64,000 nucleotides of DNA from Parasporobacterium sp. (GTDB taxonomy: Bacteria > Bacillota > Clostridia > Lachnospirales > Lachnospiraceae). A program made the translations under genes and the position numbers. How positions within the stretch are numbered: the stretch's first letter is position 1; each line of letters starts with the position of its first letter. The stretch covers positions 1 through 64,000 of the forward strand of contig JAFWOB010000086.1 of NCBI GenBank assembly GCA_017510065.1, in the 5' to 3' direction. Under the pieces are notes generated by a model. That model did no database searches. It was not told the DNA's origin and saw only the letters and a list, made by a program, of their open reading frames with translations. Shown here piece after piece: positions 26,834 through 37,131 of the stretch.

Positions 26834-27436
26834 ATGAAGCAGGTCCTGGCATTTTTCGGCGCGTTTAACCCTCCTACGATGGCTCATGTCATGATGGCGC
26901 AGAAAGCGTTTCAGGAAACCGGAAAGGAAGGGGTGATATTTGTCCCCTCCAAGATGACTTACATTTCCGGAGAACAGGGAAAAAACTATGCCTTTGGGGA
27001 TATGCAGCGGCTTTCCATGCTGACCAGGATCAAGGCAACAAGACCCTGGATCGAGGTCTGTGACTATGAACTGCTTGCAGATCATCAGCCAAGAACTTAT
27101 GAGACATTGTGCTTTCTGAGAGATGAAGGATATGAGCCTTCTTTGCTGTGTGGAGCAGACAAACTGGAAGAGATGGAGACGGTCTGGAAATATGCAGACC
27201 GGATCGCGCAGGAATTCGGAATCGTCTGCATGGAACGCAGCGGACAGGATGTCCGGAAAATGATCCGGGAAAGCGGCTTTCTGCGTAATCTTTCAGCCTG
27301 CATTACCGTCGTGGGTTCCGAACAGAAATATCAGGATGTTTCTTCCTCCCAGGTGAGGGAGATCCTGTTCAGGATCGCGCAGTTGAAGCATCAGTTAAAT
27401 GAACTGGTGCCGGAAGAAATTATAGATTTGCTGTAA
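26834..27436 (+). CDS. nadD: Nicotinate-nucleotide adenylyltransferase-like protein
   Basis: A 200-residue nucleotidyltransferase that should join nicotinate mononucleotide and ATP to give NaAD. The (G/A)xFxPxxxxH motif is GAFNPPTMAH (residues 9-18) and the second phosphate-binding motif is SSSQVREIL near the C-terminus, in place of the usual ISSTxIR. LLCGADKLEEMETVWKY is the typical central block. It lies between nadE and pncB with gaps of 19 and 14 bp, which strongly supports the NAD role. Confidence 0.85.
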   Translation: MKQVLAFFGAFNPPTMAHVMMAQKAFQETGKEGVIFVPSKMTYISGEQGKNYAFGDMQRLSMLTRIKATRPWIEVCDYELLADHQPRTYETLCFLRDEGYEPSLLCGADKLEEMETVWKYADRIAQEFGIVCMERSGQDVRKMIRESGFLRNLSACITVVGSEQKYQDVSSSQVREILFRIAQLKHQLNELVPEEIIDLL

Positions 27437-27450
27437 AAGGAGAAAATGTA

Positions 27451-28650
27451 ATGAAACTGGATCCGATCGTTGTTTCCCTTTTGGACACGGACCTGTACAA
27501 ATTCAATATGGATCAGGTGATCTTCCATAAACATACTGATCTTTGCGGACAATACTATTTCAAATGCCGCAATGAAGGCATTGTCTTCACAAAGGAAATG
27601 TTTGATGAGATCAATGAACAGATCGATCATCTCTGTACCCTGAGATTCCGGAAGGATGAACTGGAATACCTGAATTCCATCCGTTTCATCAAACGGGACT
27701 ATGTGGAATTCCTGCGGCTGTGGCATCCTCTGAGGGATTATGTTTCCACAAATCTTACGAAAGACGGACAACTGGAGATCGTTGTGGATGGACCTTTGTT
27801 CTCGGCGATGCAGTTTGAGATTTATCTGCTGGAGATCGTCAATGAGGTTTATTTCCGGATGCAGTATGATTACGATACGCTGATCGCCTCTGCCGACCAG
27901 AAACTGAATGACAAGATCAAGGCGTTCAAGGATGGAAAATACACGTTCCATTTTGCGGAATTCGGATGCCGCAGAAGGCTGTCCAGGGAATGGGAGGATA
28001 TTGTGGTCAGACGGCTTGCGGCCGAGACGGACCACTGCGTCGGTACTTCCAATGTCTATCTTGCCAAGAAATACAACCTGATCCCGGTGGGAACCTTTGC
28101 CCATGAATTTGTCCAGATGTATCAGGGAATCGATGAGATCCCGCTGGCGTATACCAATCATTATGCATTGGATGACTGGTACAGCGAGTATAAAGGTGAC
28201 AACGGAACTGCCCTGACCGATACCATTACCACCGATCTGTTCCTGCTGGATTTCAATCGCGCCATGGTGAACAACTTTACGGGCGTGCGTCATGACAGCG
28301 GAGATCCATACGAATGGGGCAATAAACTTCTTGCCCATTACGAAAAATACGGGGTCGATCCGAAGACCAAACAGCTGCTCTTCAGCGACAGCCTGGATTT
28401 TGACAGGGCACAAAAACTCTATGATTATTTCTGCGACAGAACCAAGGTGGCATTCGGCATCGGAACCTTCTGCTCCAATGATACCTGTGTGCCGCCGCTG
28501 AATATTGTGATCAAGCTGCAGACGGTAAACGGAAAAGCAGTGGCGAAGCTGTCCGATACCCCGGACAAAGCCATGTGCAATGACAGTGTGTATCTGGACT
28601 ATCTGAAAAGATCCATTGCATTCCGTCTGAACAGAGAAAAGGAATCCTGA
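27451..28650 (+). CDS. pncB: Nicotinate phosphoribosyltransferase
   Basis: A 399-residue enzyme that converts nicotinate and PRPP to nicotinate mononucleotide with ATP hydrolysis. It has the family start LLDTDLYKFNMDQVIFHKH, the EFGCRRRLS block and GTSNVYLAKKYNLIPVGTFAHEF, in which the histidine near residue 220 is the likely phosphorylated residue. Together with nadD and nadE upstream it completes the route from nicotinate to NAD. AAAAGGAG precedes the start. Confidence 0.95.
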   Translation: MKLDPIVVSLLDTDLYKFNMDQVIFHKHTDLCGQYYFKCRNEGIVFTKEMFDEINEQIDHLCTLRFRKDELEYLNSIRFIKRDYVEFLRLWHPLRDYVSTNLTKDGQLEIVVDGPLFSAMQFEIYLLEIVNEVYFRMQYDYDTLIASADQKLNDKIKAFKDGKYTFHFAEFGCRRRLSREWEDIVVRRLAAETDHCVGTSNVYLAKKYNLIPVGTFAHEFVQMYQGIDEIPLAYTNHYALDDWYSEYKGDNGTALTDTITTDLFLLDFNRAMVNNFTGVRHDSGDPYEWGNKLLAHYEKYGVDPKTKQLLFSDSLDFDRAQKLYDYFCDRTKVAFGIGTFCSNDTCVPPLNIVIKLQTVNGKAVAKLSDTPDKAMCNDSVYLDYLKRSIAFRLNREKES

Positions 28651-28678
28651 GAAAGGGCATGGGAAAGGAGAAGACAGC

Positions 28679-29854
28679 ATGGAGGATTTCAGATATTACG
28701 CGCCGACCGAGGTGATCTTCGGACGCAGCGCATTGGACAGGATCGGGCAGACAGCGGCTCAATATGGAACAAAGGCGCTTCTGGTCTATGGACAGGGAAG
28801 TGTGGTGCGGTCCGGCCTTCTGGAACGGATCAAGGCTTCCTTAACACAGGCAGGAATCGGATTCGAAGAGTTCGGCGGTGCACAGCCCAATCCTACTCTG
28901 GCTCATGCGGAAAAAGGAATCCAAAAAGCCCTGGATTGTCATGCAGACCTGATCATCGGGATCGGAGGCGGCAGTTCCATCGATACTGCTAAGGCGATTG
29001 CTCACGGAAGCGCTAATCCGGACAATGCACTGTGGGATCTGTGGACCAGGAAGGTACCCCTTTCAAAATCCCTCCCGGTAGGAGCTGTCCTTACCATGCC
29101 GGCAGCAGGCAGTGAAATGAGTGATTCCGCTGTTCTTACCAACGAAACATTGCATAAAAAAGCCGGGATCAATACCGATTTCAACCGATGCAGATTTGCC
29201 ATCATGGATCCGGAACTGGGGAAAACGTTGCCAACGTACCAGCTTAGCGCCGGAGTTACCGATATCATGATGCATACGATGGAACGGTATTTTATACCGG
29301 ACAGCGACTGCGATCTGACAGATGAGATCGCGGAAGGACTGCTTCGGTGCGTGATCCGGAACGGGAAACGAATCGTAGACGATCCGTCGGATTATCACGC
29401 CATGAGCGAGATCTTCTGGGCTTCCAGCCTTTCCCACAACAACCTGACCGAATGCGGAAGAGGAAAGGATTTTTCCGTTCATAAACTGGGACACGCCCTG
29501 TCAGCCAGATACGGTGTTACGCATGGAGCTTCTCTTGCGGCCGTCTGGAGGGCATGGGCACAGGAGCTGTATCCTGACTGTCCGTCCCGGTTCGCCCGTT
29601 TTGCAAGAAAAGTATGGGAAGTGAACATCCCGGATGATAAAAAAGCCGCTGAAGAAGGGATCCGCCGAACAGTCGATTTCTTCCAGTCAATCCATATGCC
29701 GGTCTGTCTGAAAGACCTGGATATCACGGTGACACAGGAAGATATCCGTGCGCTTTCTCTGGACGCAACGATGCAGGATACGGTAAAGCTGTCCAGGATC
29801 CGTCCGCTGAATGCGGAAGCGGTCGAAAAGATCTTTCAGGCAGCTATGTCCTGA
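28679..29854 (+). CDS. Iron-containing alcohol dehydrogenase
   Basis: A 391-residue group III alcohol dehydrogenase, of the butanol dehydrogenase/YqhD branch, reducing aldehydes with NAD(P)H. It has the nucleotide loop GIGGGSSIDTAKAIAHG near residue 98 and metal ligands in AGVTDIMMHTMERYF, HKLGHALSARYG and THGASLA. It follows pncB by 28 bp with AAAGGAG before the start and may share the NAD operon's transcript; the pairing of NAD synthesis with a redox enzyme is plausible but not proven. Confidence 0.92.
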   Translation: MEDFRYYAPTEVIFGRSALDRIGQTAAQYGTKALLVYGQGSVVRSGLLERIKASLTQAGIGFEEFGGAQPNPTLAHAEKGIQKALDCHADLIIGIGGGSSIDTAKAIAHGSANPDNALWDLWTRKVPLSKSLPVGAVLTMPAAGSEMSDSAVLTNETLHKKAGINTDFNRCRFAIMDPELGKTLPTYQLSAGVTDIMMHTMERYFIPDSDCDLTDEIAEGLLRCVIRNGKRIVDDPSDYHAMSEIFWASSLSHNNLTECGRGKDFSVHKLGHALSARYGVTHGASLAAVWRAWAQELYPDCPSRFARFARKVWEVNIPDDKKAAEEGIRRTVDFFQSIHMPVCLKDLDITVTQEDIRALSLDATMQDTVKLSRIRPLNAEAVEKIFQAAMS

Positions 29855-29861
29855 CAGCCCT

Positions 29862-31367
29862 ATGGAACAGACATTTATCGCCATTGACCTGAAGTCTTTC
29901 TATGCATCAGTGGAATGCATAGAACTGGGGCGGGATCCCCTGACGACCAATCTGGTCGTTGCCGATAAAAGCCGGACAGACAAGACCATCTGTCTGGCTG
30001 TTTCGCCATCTCTGAAATCCTATGGGATCCCGGGAAGGGCAAGGCTTTTTGAAGTGATCCAGAAAGTCCGGGAAGTAAACCGGTCGAGGATGTGGGCAGC
30101 ACCCAGCCGCCGCCTGACCGGTTCGTCAGATGACGATACTAAGGTAAAGAAGAATCCCTGCCTGGCGCTGGATTATATCACGGCCACTCCCCGTATGGCG
30201 CATTATATCCGGTACAGCACCAGGATCTATGAGATCTATCTGAAATACATTGCGCCGGAAGATATGCACATCTATTCCATCGATGAGGTGTTTATCGATG
30301 CGACGCACTATCTGAAAACCTATCGGATGACGGCCCGGGAACTGGCCATGACCATGATCCGGGACGTCCTTCGGGAAACAGGGATCACGGCAACTGCAGG
30401 GATCGGGACCAATCTCTATCTCTGTAAGATCGCCATGGATATTGTGGCGAAACATATCCCTGCGGATAAAGACGGCGTGAGGATCGCACAGCTTGATGAA
30501 ATGAGCTATAGAAAGCTTCTCTGGGAACATCGCCCTTTGACGGATTTCTGGCGGGTTGGCAGGGGATATGCATCCAGGCTGGAAGCATACGGCATCTATA
30601 CAATGGGGGATATAGCCAGGTGTTCGGAAGAAAATGAAGAACTGCTGTATCATCTCTTCGGGGTCAATGCCGAGCTTTTGATCGACCATGCCTGGGGATG
30701 GGAACCCTGTACCATGAAAGCCATCCGGGAATACAGACCGGAGAACAATTCCTTCAGCTCCGGACAGGTATTGCCGGAACCGTATACGTTCGAAAAAGCC
30801 AGGGTAGTCGCCAGGGAAATGGCAGAGGCGGCAGCACTGGATCTTCTGGAAAAAAGAATGGTTACGGATCAGGTGGTGCTTACGGTCAATTATGACAGGG
30901 AAAGCCTGTCAGCCGCAGGACAGGTTTATCAGGGAGAAACAGCAAAGGATTATTATGGAAGGAAAGTCCCGAAACATGCCCATGGGACCAGCAATCTGAT
31001 GCAGTATACGTCTTCCGTGAAAATGATCGAAGAGAAGGTGGCGCAGCTGTTTGACAGCACCGTCGATCCGACACTTCTGGTGCGGCGGATGACCATCGAT
31101 GTCAATCATGTGATCCCGGAAAAAGATCTCCCTGTATGCGGGAAGGAACCTTCCTATGAACAGCTGGATCTGTTTACGGATCCGACTGCCAAAAAGGACC
31201 GGGAGGAAAAACAGCAGCGGGAACTGGAAAGGGAAAGAAAGGCCAATGAGGCCATGCTTGAGATCAAGAAACGATTCGGAAAAAATGCCATGCTCAAAGG
31301 CGTCAATTATGCGGAAGGCGCCACAGGCAGGGATCGCAATTCCCAGATCGGAGGACATAAAGCATGA
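29862..31367 (+). CDS. Y-family DNA polymerase (UmuC/UvrX-like)
   Basis: A 501-residue translesion polymerase. Catalytic acidic residues are in AIDLKSFYASVEC (residues 6-18) and YSIDEVFIDATHY near 140. The thumb GIGTNLYLCKIAMDI and little-finger regions follow, and the protein ends GATGRDRNSQIGGHKA. ATG 29862 lies 7 bp after the previous stop; an earlier in-frame start would overlap the dehydrogenase. A YolD-like gene overlaps its stop by 4 nt, the classical UvrX-YolD arrangement. A related polymerase lies at 37.1-38.5 kb on the other strand. Confidence 0.92.
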   Translation: MEQTFIAIDLKSFYASVECIELGRDPLTTNLVVADKSRTDKTICLAVSPSLKSYGIPGRARLFEVIQKVREVNRSRMWAAPSRRLTGSSDDDTKVKKNPCLALDYITATPRMAHYIRYSTRIYEIYLKYIAPEDMHIYSIDEVFIDATHYLKTYRMTARELAMTMIRDVLRETGITATAGIGTNLYLCKIAMDIVAKHIPADKDGVRIAQLDEMSYRKLLWEHRPLTDFWRVGRGYASRLEAYGIYTMGDIARCSEENEELLYHLFGVNAELLIDHAWGWEPCTMKAIREYRPENNSFSSGQVLPEPYTFEKARVVAREMAEAAALDLLEKRMVTDQVVLTVNYDRESLSAAGQVYQGETAKDYYGRKVPKHAHGTSNLMQYTSSVKMIEEKVAQLFDSTVDPTLLVRRMTIDVNHVIPEKDLPVCGKEPSYEQLDLFTDPTAKKDREEKQQRELERERKANEAMLEIKKRFGKNAMLKGVNYAEGATGRDRNSQIGGHKA

Positions 31368-31765
31368 GATATGAAGATCTTCTGGATCATCCCCATCATG
31401 TTTCAGAAAAACATCCTGCCATGTCCCTGCGGGAACGTGCTGCGCAGTTTTCTCCCTTTGCTGCCCTTACCGGTCATTCGGCGGCCATCCAGGAAACAGC
31501 GCGTCTGACGGAAGAGGAAAGGCACCTGGACGAGAACCGGCTGCAGGAGTTGAATGAACAGCTGACCTTGTTGGAATCCAGACTGTCGGAGCGACCTGTT
31601 ATCACTATCCGTTATTATCTGCCGGATGAAAAGAAAGAAGGGGGCTCCTATCGCTGTATCCAGGGGGTTCTGCGCCGCATCGACAGGCATAACAGAGAAC
31701 TTTCTCTGGAAGACGGTATCCGGATCCCACTGGATCACGTTGCGGATATTGAGATTGACGGATAA
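31364..31765 (+). CDS. YolD-like protein
   Basis: A 133-residue protein of the YolD-like family, a usual partner of UvrX-type polymerases. It contains HPAMSLRERAAQFSPFAALTGHSAAI near the N-terminus, a helical middle region rich in Glu and Leu, and a C-terminal beta region ending LDHVADIEIDG. It overlaps the polymerase stop by 4 nt, so the two are coupled. The biochemical role of YolD proteins is poorly known; proposed as polymerase accessory or regulator. Confidence 0.85.
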   Translation: MRYEDLLDHPHHVSEKHPAMSLRERAAQFSPFAALTGHSAAIQETARLTEEERHLDENRLQELNEQLTLLESRLSERPVITIRYYLPDEKKEGGSYRCIQGVLRRIDRHNRELSLEDGIRIPLDHVADIEIDG

Positions 31766-31798
31766 CATCTGACTGCGGGAAGCAGGAAAGCGAGGAAC

Positions 31799-33040
31799 AT
31801 GAAACTATTTCATCTTGCGGATCTTCATCTTGGGAAAACCATATACGGCACCTCCATGCTGGAGGATCAGAGGGACTGGATCGACAAATTTCTCACTCTT
31901 TGCAGGAAGGAACGGCCGGATGCTGTTGTCGCTGCCGGAGATATCTATGACCGCTCCGCTCCCAGCGGGGAAGCAGTCGTTTTGCTTGATCACATGCTGA
32001 CGGAACTTGCAGATCTGCAGATCCCGGTGTTTCTGATCGCCGGAAATCATGACAGTGGGCAGAGACTGTCTTTCGGTCATTCCCTTTTCTCAAAACAGAA
32101 TATCCATATTGCGGGAACAGTCCGCAGGGAACTGGAACATGTGGTTTTTCAGAATCCGGACGGATACGGCCCCGTCGTGATCTGGATGCTGCCATATGTA
32201 TTTCCGGAACAGGTCTCCATGATACTGGAGGATGATACAGTCCGTACCTATGATGATGCCGTGCGGACTCTGATCAGTCTGCAGAACATCGATCCGGCTG
32301 CACGAAATGTGATCGTGTCCCATCAGAATGTGACAGCAGACGGGAAGGAAGTGCAAAGAGGCGGGTCCGAAACCATGGTAGGAGGACTGGGACAGATTGA
32401 TTACAGTGTATTTGATCTCTTTGACTACGTGGCCCTCGGACATATCCATTCTGCTTATCCGGTCGGAAGAGCGCAGGTCAGATATGCGGGAACGCCGCTG
32501 TGTTATCATTTTGCCGAAACCAGGCAGAAGGATAAAGGCGTCACAGAGGTGATCCTTCCGGCCAAAGGAGAAAACCTGCAGATCCGGCAGATTCCCATAG
32601 AACCGCTCCACCGGATGCGCTGCTATGAGGGAACGAAGGAGGAAGTGTATGCACAGCTTCAGAAGGAGACCGGCAGAAATGAATATGTGGGAATCACGCT
32701 GACCGATCAGAGGATCACACCGGAGATCTCTGCCTATATCTCCGGTCTTCTGGAAACAAGAGACTGCCTTAAGATGGAACTGGTATCTTCCTACAGCGCC
32801 TTTTCCGGATCCGCTTCCGCAGCTGACAGGGAAAAAGTACAGGAAATGCCGCTGGAAGATCTTTTTGCCGCGTTCTATGAAGAACTGCGGGGCGGAACTC
32901 CGCCGGATGAAGCGGAATACGAGCTTTTGCAGTACATCGGTGAACTGACCCGCCATGCGGATCTTTCGGAGCCCGTCCGCCCGGAGGATCTGCAGAAGAT
33001 CCTGGAACGTGCCGGGAAGATCGGAGGTGAAAGATCATGA
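31799..33040 (+). CDS. sbcD: DNA repair exonuclease SbcCD, subunit D
   Basis: A 413-residue Mre11-type nuclease that, with SbcC, cleaves hairpins and double-strand ends. Metallophosphoesterase motifs are visible in order: DLHLGKT (residues 8-14), GDIYDR, GNHDSG near residue 82, SHQNV, and GHIHSAYPVG. The stop overlaps the sbcC start (ATGA). It follows the polymerase-YolD pair by 33 bp, so all four may be one repair operon. Confidence 0.95.
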   Translation: MKLFHLADLHLGKTIYGTSMLEDQRDWIDKFLTLCRKERPDAVVAAGDIYDRSAPSGEAVVLLDHMLTELADLQIPVFLIAGNHDSGQRLSFGHSLFSKQNIHIAGTVRRELEHVVFQNPDGYGPVVIWMLPYVFPEQVSMILEDDTVRTYDDAVRTLISLQNIDPAARNVIVSHQNVTADGKEVQRGGSETMVGGLGQIDYSVFDLFDYVALGHIHSAYPVGRAQVRYAGTPLCYHFAETRQKDKGVTEVILPAKGENLQIRQIPIEPLHRMRCYEGTKEEVYAQLQKETGRNEYVGITLTDQRITPEISAYISGLLETRDCLKMELVSSYSAFSGSASAADREKVQEMPLEDLFAAFYEELRGGTPPDEAEYELLQYIGELTRHADLSEPVRPEDLQKILERAGKIGGERS

Positions 33041-36000
33041 AACCGATCACACTTGAAATGACTGCCTTCGGATCCTATGCAGGGACCGCTGCCATCGATT
33101 TTCGGAAATTCCATAGAGGTTTGTTCCTGATCACGGGGGATACCGGCGCCGGAAAAACCACGATCTTCGACGCCATCATCTTTGCCTTGTACGGAACCTC
33201 CAGCGGGTCGGAACGCAGGCCCGATATGATGCATTGTGATTTTGTCAGCAAGTCGCAGGATACAGCTGTGGAACTTTGCTTTGAACAAAGCGGCAGAGAA
33301 TACACGGTCCGCAGGACTCTCCATTTCTCCAAAAAAAGAGGAACGGAAGATGAATACGGGGATGCTAAACCGGACGGGGTACTGAAAGGACCGGATGGGC
33401 TCGTAATCAGCGGCGCCAACCATGTGACGGAGAAGATCACACAGATCCTGGGACTCAACAAAGAGCAGTTCCGGCAGATCGTCATGCTGGCTCAGGGAGA
33501 GTTCAAACAGTTTCTGAAAGCAGACAGCGAACGGAAAAATGAGATCCTCGGAAAGCTTTTTGACAATTCCTTATACGTCAGATACCAGGAAATGATCATC
33601 CAGGCATCCGGGAAGCTGTGGAAGGAGAGAAAGGATGGGGAGGAACGGATCCGGACTCTTATGGAGCAGGTATTTCAGTCTCCGGCAGATATGACAGATC
33701 TGCCGGAAGAAAATTTCCTGCCGGGCAGTCCCTCCCTGGAAGAGAACTTGCAAAAACTGATCGAACAGGAAGAGATCCTTCAGAAAAACTGCGCGAAAGC
33801 CCTTCAGGAGAGCCGGGATGTGCTGGACCGCCTGAATATTGAAAAGGGTGAAGCGAAGGGACGAAATGATCTTCTGGAGGAACAGGAAGCGAAAGAACAG
33901 CATCTCCGGATACTCCTGGAGCAGGAGGAAGAGCAGCAAGCCATGAAGAGACAGCTGGAACAGGTAGAAGCTGTCTGCTATAAGATCCTGCCGGAACAAA
34001 AGCTTTCTGAGGAAGCGAAAAAAAGACAGAAAGCATGTGAAGAAGCTATCCGCTCTCTGGAGGAACAGCTGCAGGAACTGGGAACAGCCAGACAGGATGC
34101 GGAAGAAAAAGCAGCAGGTATAAGTTCCTTGCAGGAAGAGAAAGAGAACACAGCCCGCCAGATCCAGACGCTGACCGATGTACTTCCCGCATATCGGAAA
34201 TTCCGGGAATTAGGAGAAGAGATCTCAAATCGCCGGAACCGTATGGAAAAAACGAAACAGGAGCTGTCCGGCAGCAAGGAAGCATTTTCTTCCCTGGAAC
34301 GAAAGATCCGGGAAATGCAGGATGAGATCAAACAGCTGGAACATTCACCAAAACTCAGACAGAATGCGGAAGAAAAGCTGAGAGATCTGAACAGCCGTTG
34401 TGAAGAGATGGAAGGAGAGCATGGCATTCTGCCGCGCAGAGACGAAGTTTTTCTGCTGGAAAAAGAATTGCAGAGCACGACATCGGAACTGCAGATTCTG
34501 GAAGAAGAGGCGCTGAAAGCCAGTGTAAAGTCTGCAGCGTTGTATCAGGCTTATCTGGCGGGGCAGTCGGGAATTCTGGCTGCAAAAGTCCGGAAAGAAC
34601 TGGAGGAGAAAGGAACAGCGCTCTGTCCGGTCTGCGGAAGTTGTCTTTGCAAAGGACAGGAACTGCATCTGGCAGAATCTGAAAAAGGAGTGCCCTCCTC
34701 TGAGGAAGTGGATCAGGCCAGGGAAGAAGCGCAGCAGAAAGAACATGCCAGAAGAGAAAAAGTGCATCATTCCGAATACCTCTTGTCCGAGATTGACAGG
34801 AAGAAAGACGAGATCGTAAAAGCAGGAGAAAAACTGCTTTCGGGGATCAGCGGGTGGGAACAGCTGAAGGAGCCCGGCTTTCTGGAACGGATGCTGTCGG
34901 ACCTGCAGACGGAGATCTCAGGATGGGAAAAGAAACTGGAAGAAGCCATAAAGCAGGAACAAAGATGCCAGACGCTTCAAAATGGTCTGCCTCGCAGACT
35001 GGAAGAATTAAGTAAGCTGAACGGCGATGTGATGGCGCTGGAATCCCGTCTCCAAGCAAAGACCTCAGAACTGGAACAGAGAGAGAAGGAATATGCGGAG
35101 CAGAAAAAAGCCTTGTCGTTTAGCGGGGAAGAGCAGATTCAGGAACAGATCCGGGAATTGAATAAAAGAAAAGGCACTTTGGAGCATACCATCCGGGAAC
35201 TTCAGGATGCCAGGGAAGAAGCCAGAAAACAGTATGATAAAGCAGAGGGGTCTTTGAAAACGGAACAGGACAACCTTCCTGTCAGAAAGAAGGAAACAGC
35301 TGCTGCATCTGAAAAAATGGCTGCAGTACTGGGAAAGGAAGGTTTTTCTTCACTGGAGAAGGCCCTGGAACAGCTGAACGGACTGTCCGATCCCGAACGA
35401 TGGATCAAAGAAACAAGGAGCCTGTTGGAAACATATCAAAATGATCTGCATGCAACAAATAGCCGGGTCACGGAACTGAAGGCGCGTACAAAAGGCTGGC
35501 AGAAGCAGGACCTTGCAATTCTGGAAGAAAAGATCCGGCAGGCGGATGCGCAGGTCGGTCGTGCAAACGAAGAAAAGAATGAGAAGGACATCCTGCTGAA
35601 AAACCACAGAGATGTCTGTCAAGCCGTGAAAGAGGAAAAAGGGACACTCGCGGGAACACAGAAAGCCTGGGATATGCTGAATCGGCTGTCTGCCCTTGCA
35701 TCGGGATACGCGGGAGAAGGAGGAAAACTGACCTTTGACCGCTATGTGATGGGAACGACGTTCCGGGAGATCATTGAACGGGCCAACATCCGGTTGGAAA
35801 TTATGTCCGGCGGGCAGTATGAACTGGTCCATCGGGTGGAAGCCGGACGGAAAAACGCGAAAGCCGGTTTGGAGATCGAAGTACTGGATCATAATACAGG
35901 GATCAGACGGGAATCTGCTACTTTGTCAGGAGGGGAATCCTTCCTGGTGTCCCTGGCCCTTGCCCTGGGCCTCTCCGATGTGGTGCAGAGCCACTCCGGA

Positions 36001-36225
36001 GGGCAGGCTCTGGATACGCTGTTTATTGATGAGGGATTCGGCTCTCTGGATGATGCAAGCCTTGATAAAGCCATAGAAGTGCTGAACAGCCTGTCTGATG
36101 ATGATCACCATCTGGTCGGGATCATTTCCCATGTGGGAAGGCTGGAAGAGTGCATCACCCAGAAGATCGTGGTGAAAAACGGACGGACGGGAAGTTCCTT
36201 TGAACTTTCAGGAGTGGAACGATAA
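33037..36225 (+). CDS. sbcC: DNA repair exonuclease SbcCD, subunit C
   Basis: A 1062-residue SMC-like ATPase of the Rad50 family. Walker A, GDTGAGKTTIFDAI, is near residue 34. Two long coiled coils flank a zinc hook, CPVCGS, near residue 530. The signature LSGGESFLVSLALALG and Walker B LDTLFIDEGFGSLDD follow close to the C-terminus. Length fits the family. It tethers DNA ends through the hook while the SbcD nuclease processes them. Translation is coupled to sbcD. Confidence 0.95.
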   Translation: MKPITLEMTAFGSYAGTAAIDFRKFHRGLFLITGDTGAGKTTIFDAIIFALYGTSSGSERRPDMMHCDFVSKSQDTAVELCFEQSGREYTVRRTLHFSKKRGTEDEYGDAKPDGVLKGPDGLVISGANHVTEKITQILGLNKEQFRQIVMLAQGEFKQFLKADSERKNEILGKLFDNSLYVRYQEMIIQASGKLWKERKDGEERIRTLMEQVFQSPADMTDLPEENFLPGSPSLEENLQKLIEQEEILQKNCAKALQESRDVLDRLNIEKGEAKGRNDLLEEQEAKEQHLRILLEQEEEQQAMKRQLEQVEAVCYKILPEQKLSEEAKKRQKACEEAIRSLEEQLQELGTARQDAEEKAAGISSLQEEKENTARQIQTLTDVLPAYRKFRELGEEISNRRNRMEKTKQELSGSKEAFSSLERKIREMQDEIKQLEHSPKLRQNAEEKLRDLNSRCEEMEGEHGILPRRDEVFLLEKELQSTTSELQILEEEALKASVKSAALYQAYLAGQSGILAAKVRKELEEKGTALCPVCGSCLCKGQELHLAESEKGVPSSEEVDQAREEAQQKEHARREKVHHSEYLLSEIDRKKDEIVKAGEKLLSGISGWEQLKEPGFLERMLSDLQTEISGWEKKLEEAIKQEQRCQTLQNGLPRRLEELSKLNGDVMALESRLQAKTSELEQREKEYAEQKKALSFSGEEQIQEQIRELNKRKGTLEHTIRELQDAREEARKQYDKAEGSLKTEQDNLPVRKKETAAASEKMAAVLGKEGFSSLEKALEQLNGLSDPERWIKETRSLLETYQNDLHATNSRVTELKARTKGWQKQDLAILEEKIRQADAQVGRANEEKNEKDILLKNHRDVCQAVKEEKGTLAGTQKAWDMLNRLSALASGYAGEGGKLTFDRYVMGTTFREIIERANIRLEIMSGGQYELVHRVEAGRKNAKAGLEIEVLDHNTGIRRESATLSGGESFLVSLALALGLSDVVQSHSGGQALDTLFIDEGFGSLDDASLDKAIEVLNSLSDDDHHLVGIISHVGRLEECITQKIVVKNGRTGSSFELSGVER

Positions 36226-36264
36226 CGGAACTGCCATAGAAAAGCGCAAAAAAGAGGAGTTATC

Positions 36265-37131
36265 ATGAAAACAGGTCTGGTGGATGTAGGCGGCGGAATG
36301 CGGGATATCTATGGGGCGGGTGTCCTGGACTACTGTATAGACCAGGGGATCCGGTTTGACTGCTGCATCGGGGTTTCCGCAGGGAGTGCCAATGTCACTT
36401 CTTTTCTGGCGGGACAGAGAGGAAGAAACTACAGGTTCTATACCGAATATGCGTTCCGGAAAGAATATATGAGCTTCGGAAACTGGCTGAGGAATCGAAG
36501 CTATGTTGGTCTTGATTATATTTACGGAACCTTATCCAATTCTGACGGAGAATATCCGCTGGATTATGAGCGCATGGTTTCAGGAAAGGAAGACCTGTGG
36601 ATCGTTGCGGCCAATGCCCTGACCGGAAAACCGCATTATTTTGACAAGGCGGATCTTAAACAGGACTGCTATGATCCTGTCAAGGCTTCCAGCTGTGTCC
36701 CCATGGTCAACCGGCCGTATCTTATTGACGGGATCCCGTATTATGACGGAGGGATCGCCGATCCCATCCCGGTGGATAAATGTCTGGAAGCGGGGTGCGA
36801 TCAGGTAGTGCTGATCCTTACCAGACCCAAAGAATACCGGCGGACTCCGGACCGCGATAAAATGGCGGTCCGAAGTCTGAAACGAAAATACCCTGCAGCA
36901 GCTAAAACCCTGCAGCAGCGTGCAGAAACCTACAACCGGGAACTGGAGCATGCCATTGAACTGGAACGGCAGGGCAAGGTCCTGATCATAGCACCGGATG
37001 ACATCGGAAAGATGAAAACTTTGACAAAAGATCTGGAAACCATAAAAGCCCTGTATCACAAAGGCTATGAGGATGGCAGGAAGATCACGCCTTATGTCCG
37101 CCGATCTGAAGATTCCGTTCCAGAGCGGTAG
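36265..37131 (+). CDS. Patatin-like phospholipase family protein
   Basis: A 288-residue lipid acyl hydrolase of the bacterial patatin family (RssA/YjjU-like). The oxyanion loop is GGGMRDIYGAGVLDY near the start, the nucleophile is the Ser of GVSAGSAN near residue 38, and the catalytic Asp is in YYDGGIADPIPV. No signal peptide is present. The last 15 codons overlap, tail to tail, the minus-strand polymerase gene. Its place after sbcC is common-strand adjacency only; no link to repair is evident. Confidence 0.9.
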   Translation: MKTGLVDVGGGMRDIYGAGVLDYCIDQGIRFDCCIGVSAGSANVTSFLAGQRGRNYRFYTEYAFRKEYMSFGNWLRNRSYVGLDYIYGTLSNSDGEYPLDYERMVSGKEDLWIVAANALTGKPHYFDKADLKQDCYDPVKASSCVPMVNRPYLIDGIPYYDGGIADPIPVDKCLEAGCDQVVLILTRPKEYRRTPDRDKMAVRSLKRKYPAAAKTLQQRAETYNRELEHAIELERQGKVLIIAPDDIGKMKTLTKDLETIKALYHKGYEDGRKITPYVRRSEDSVPER

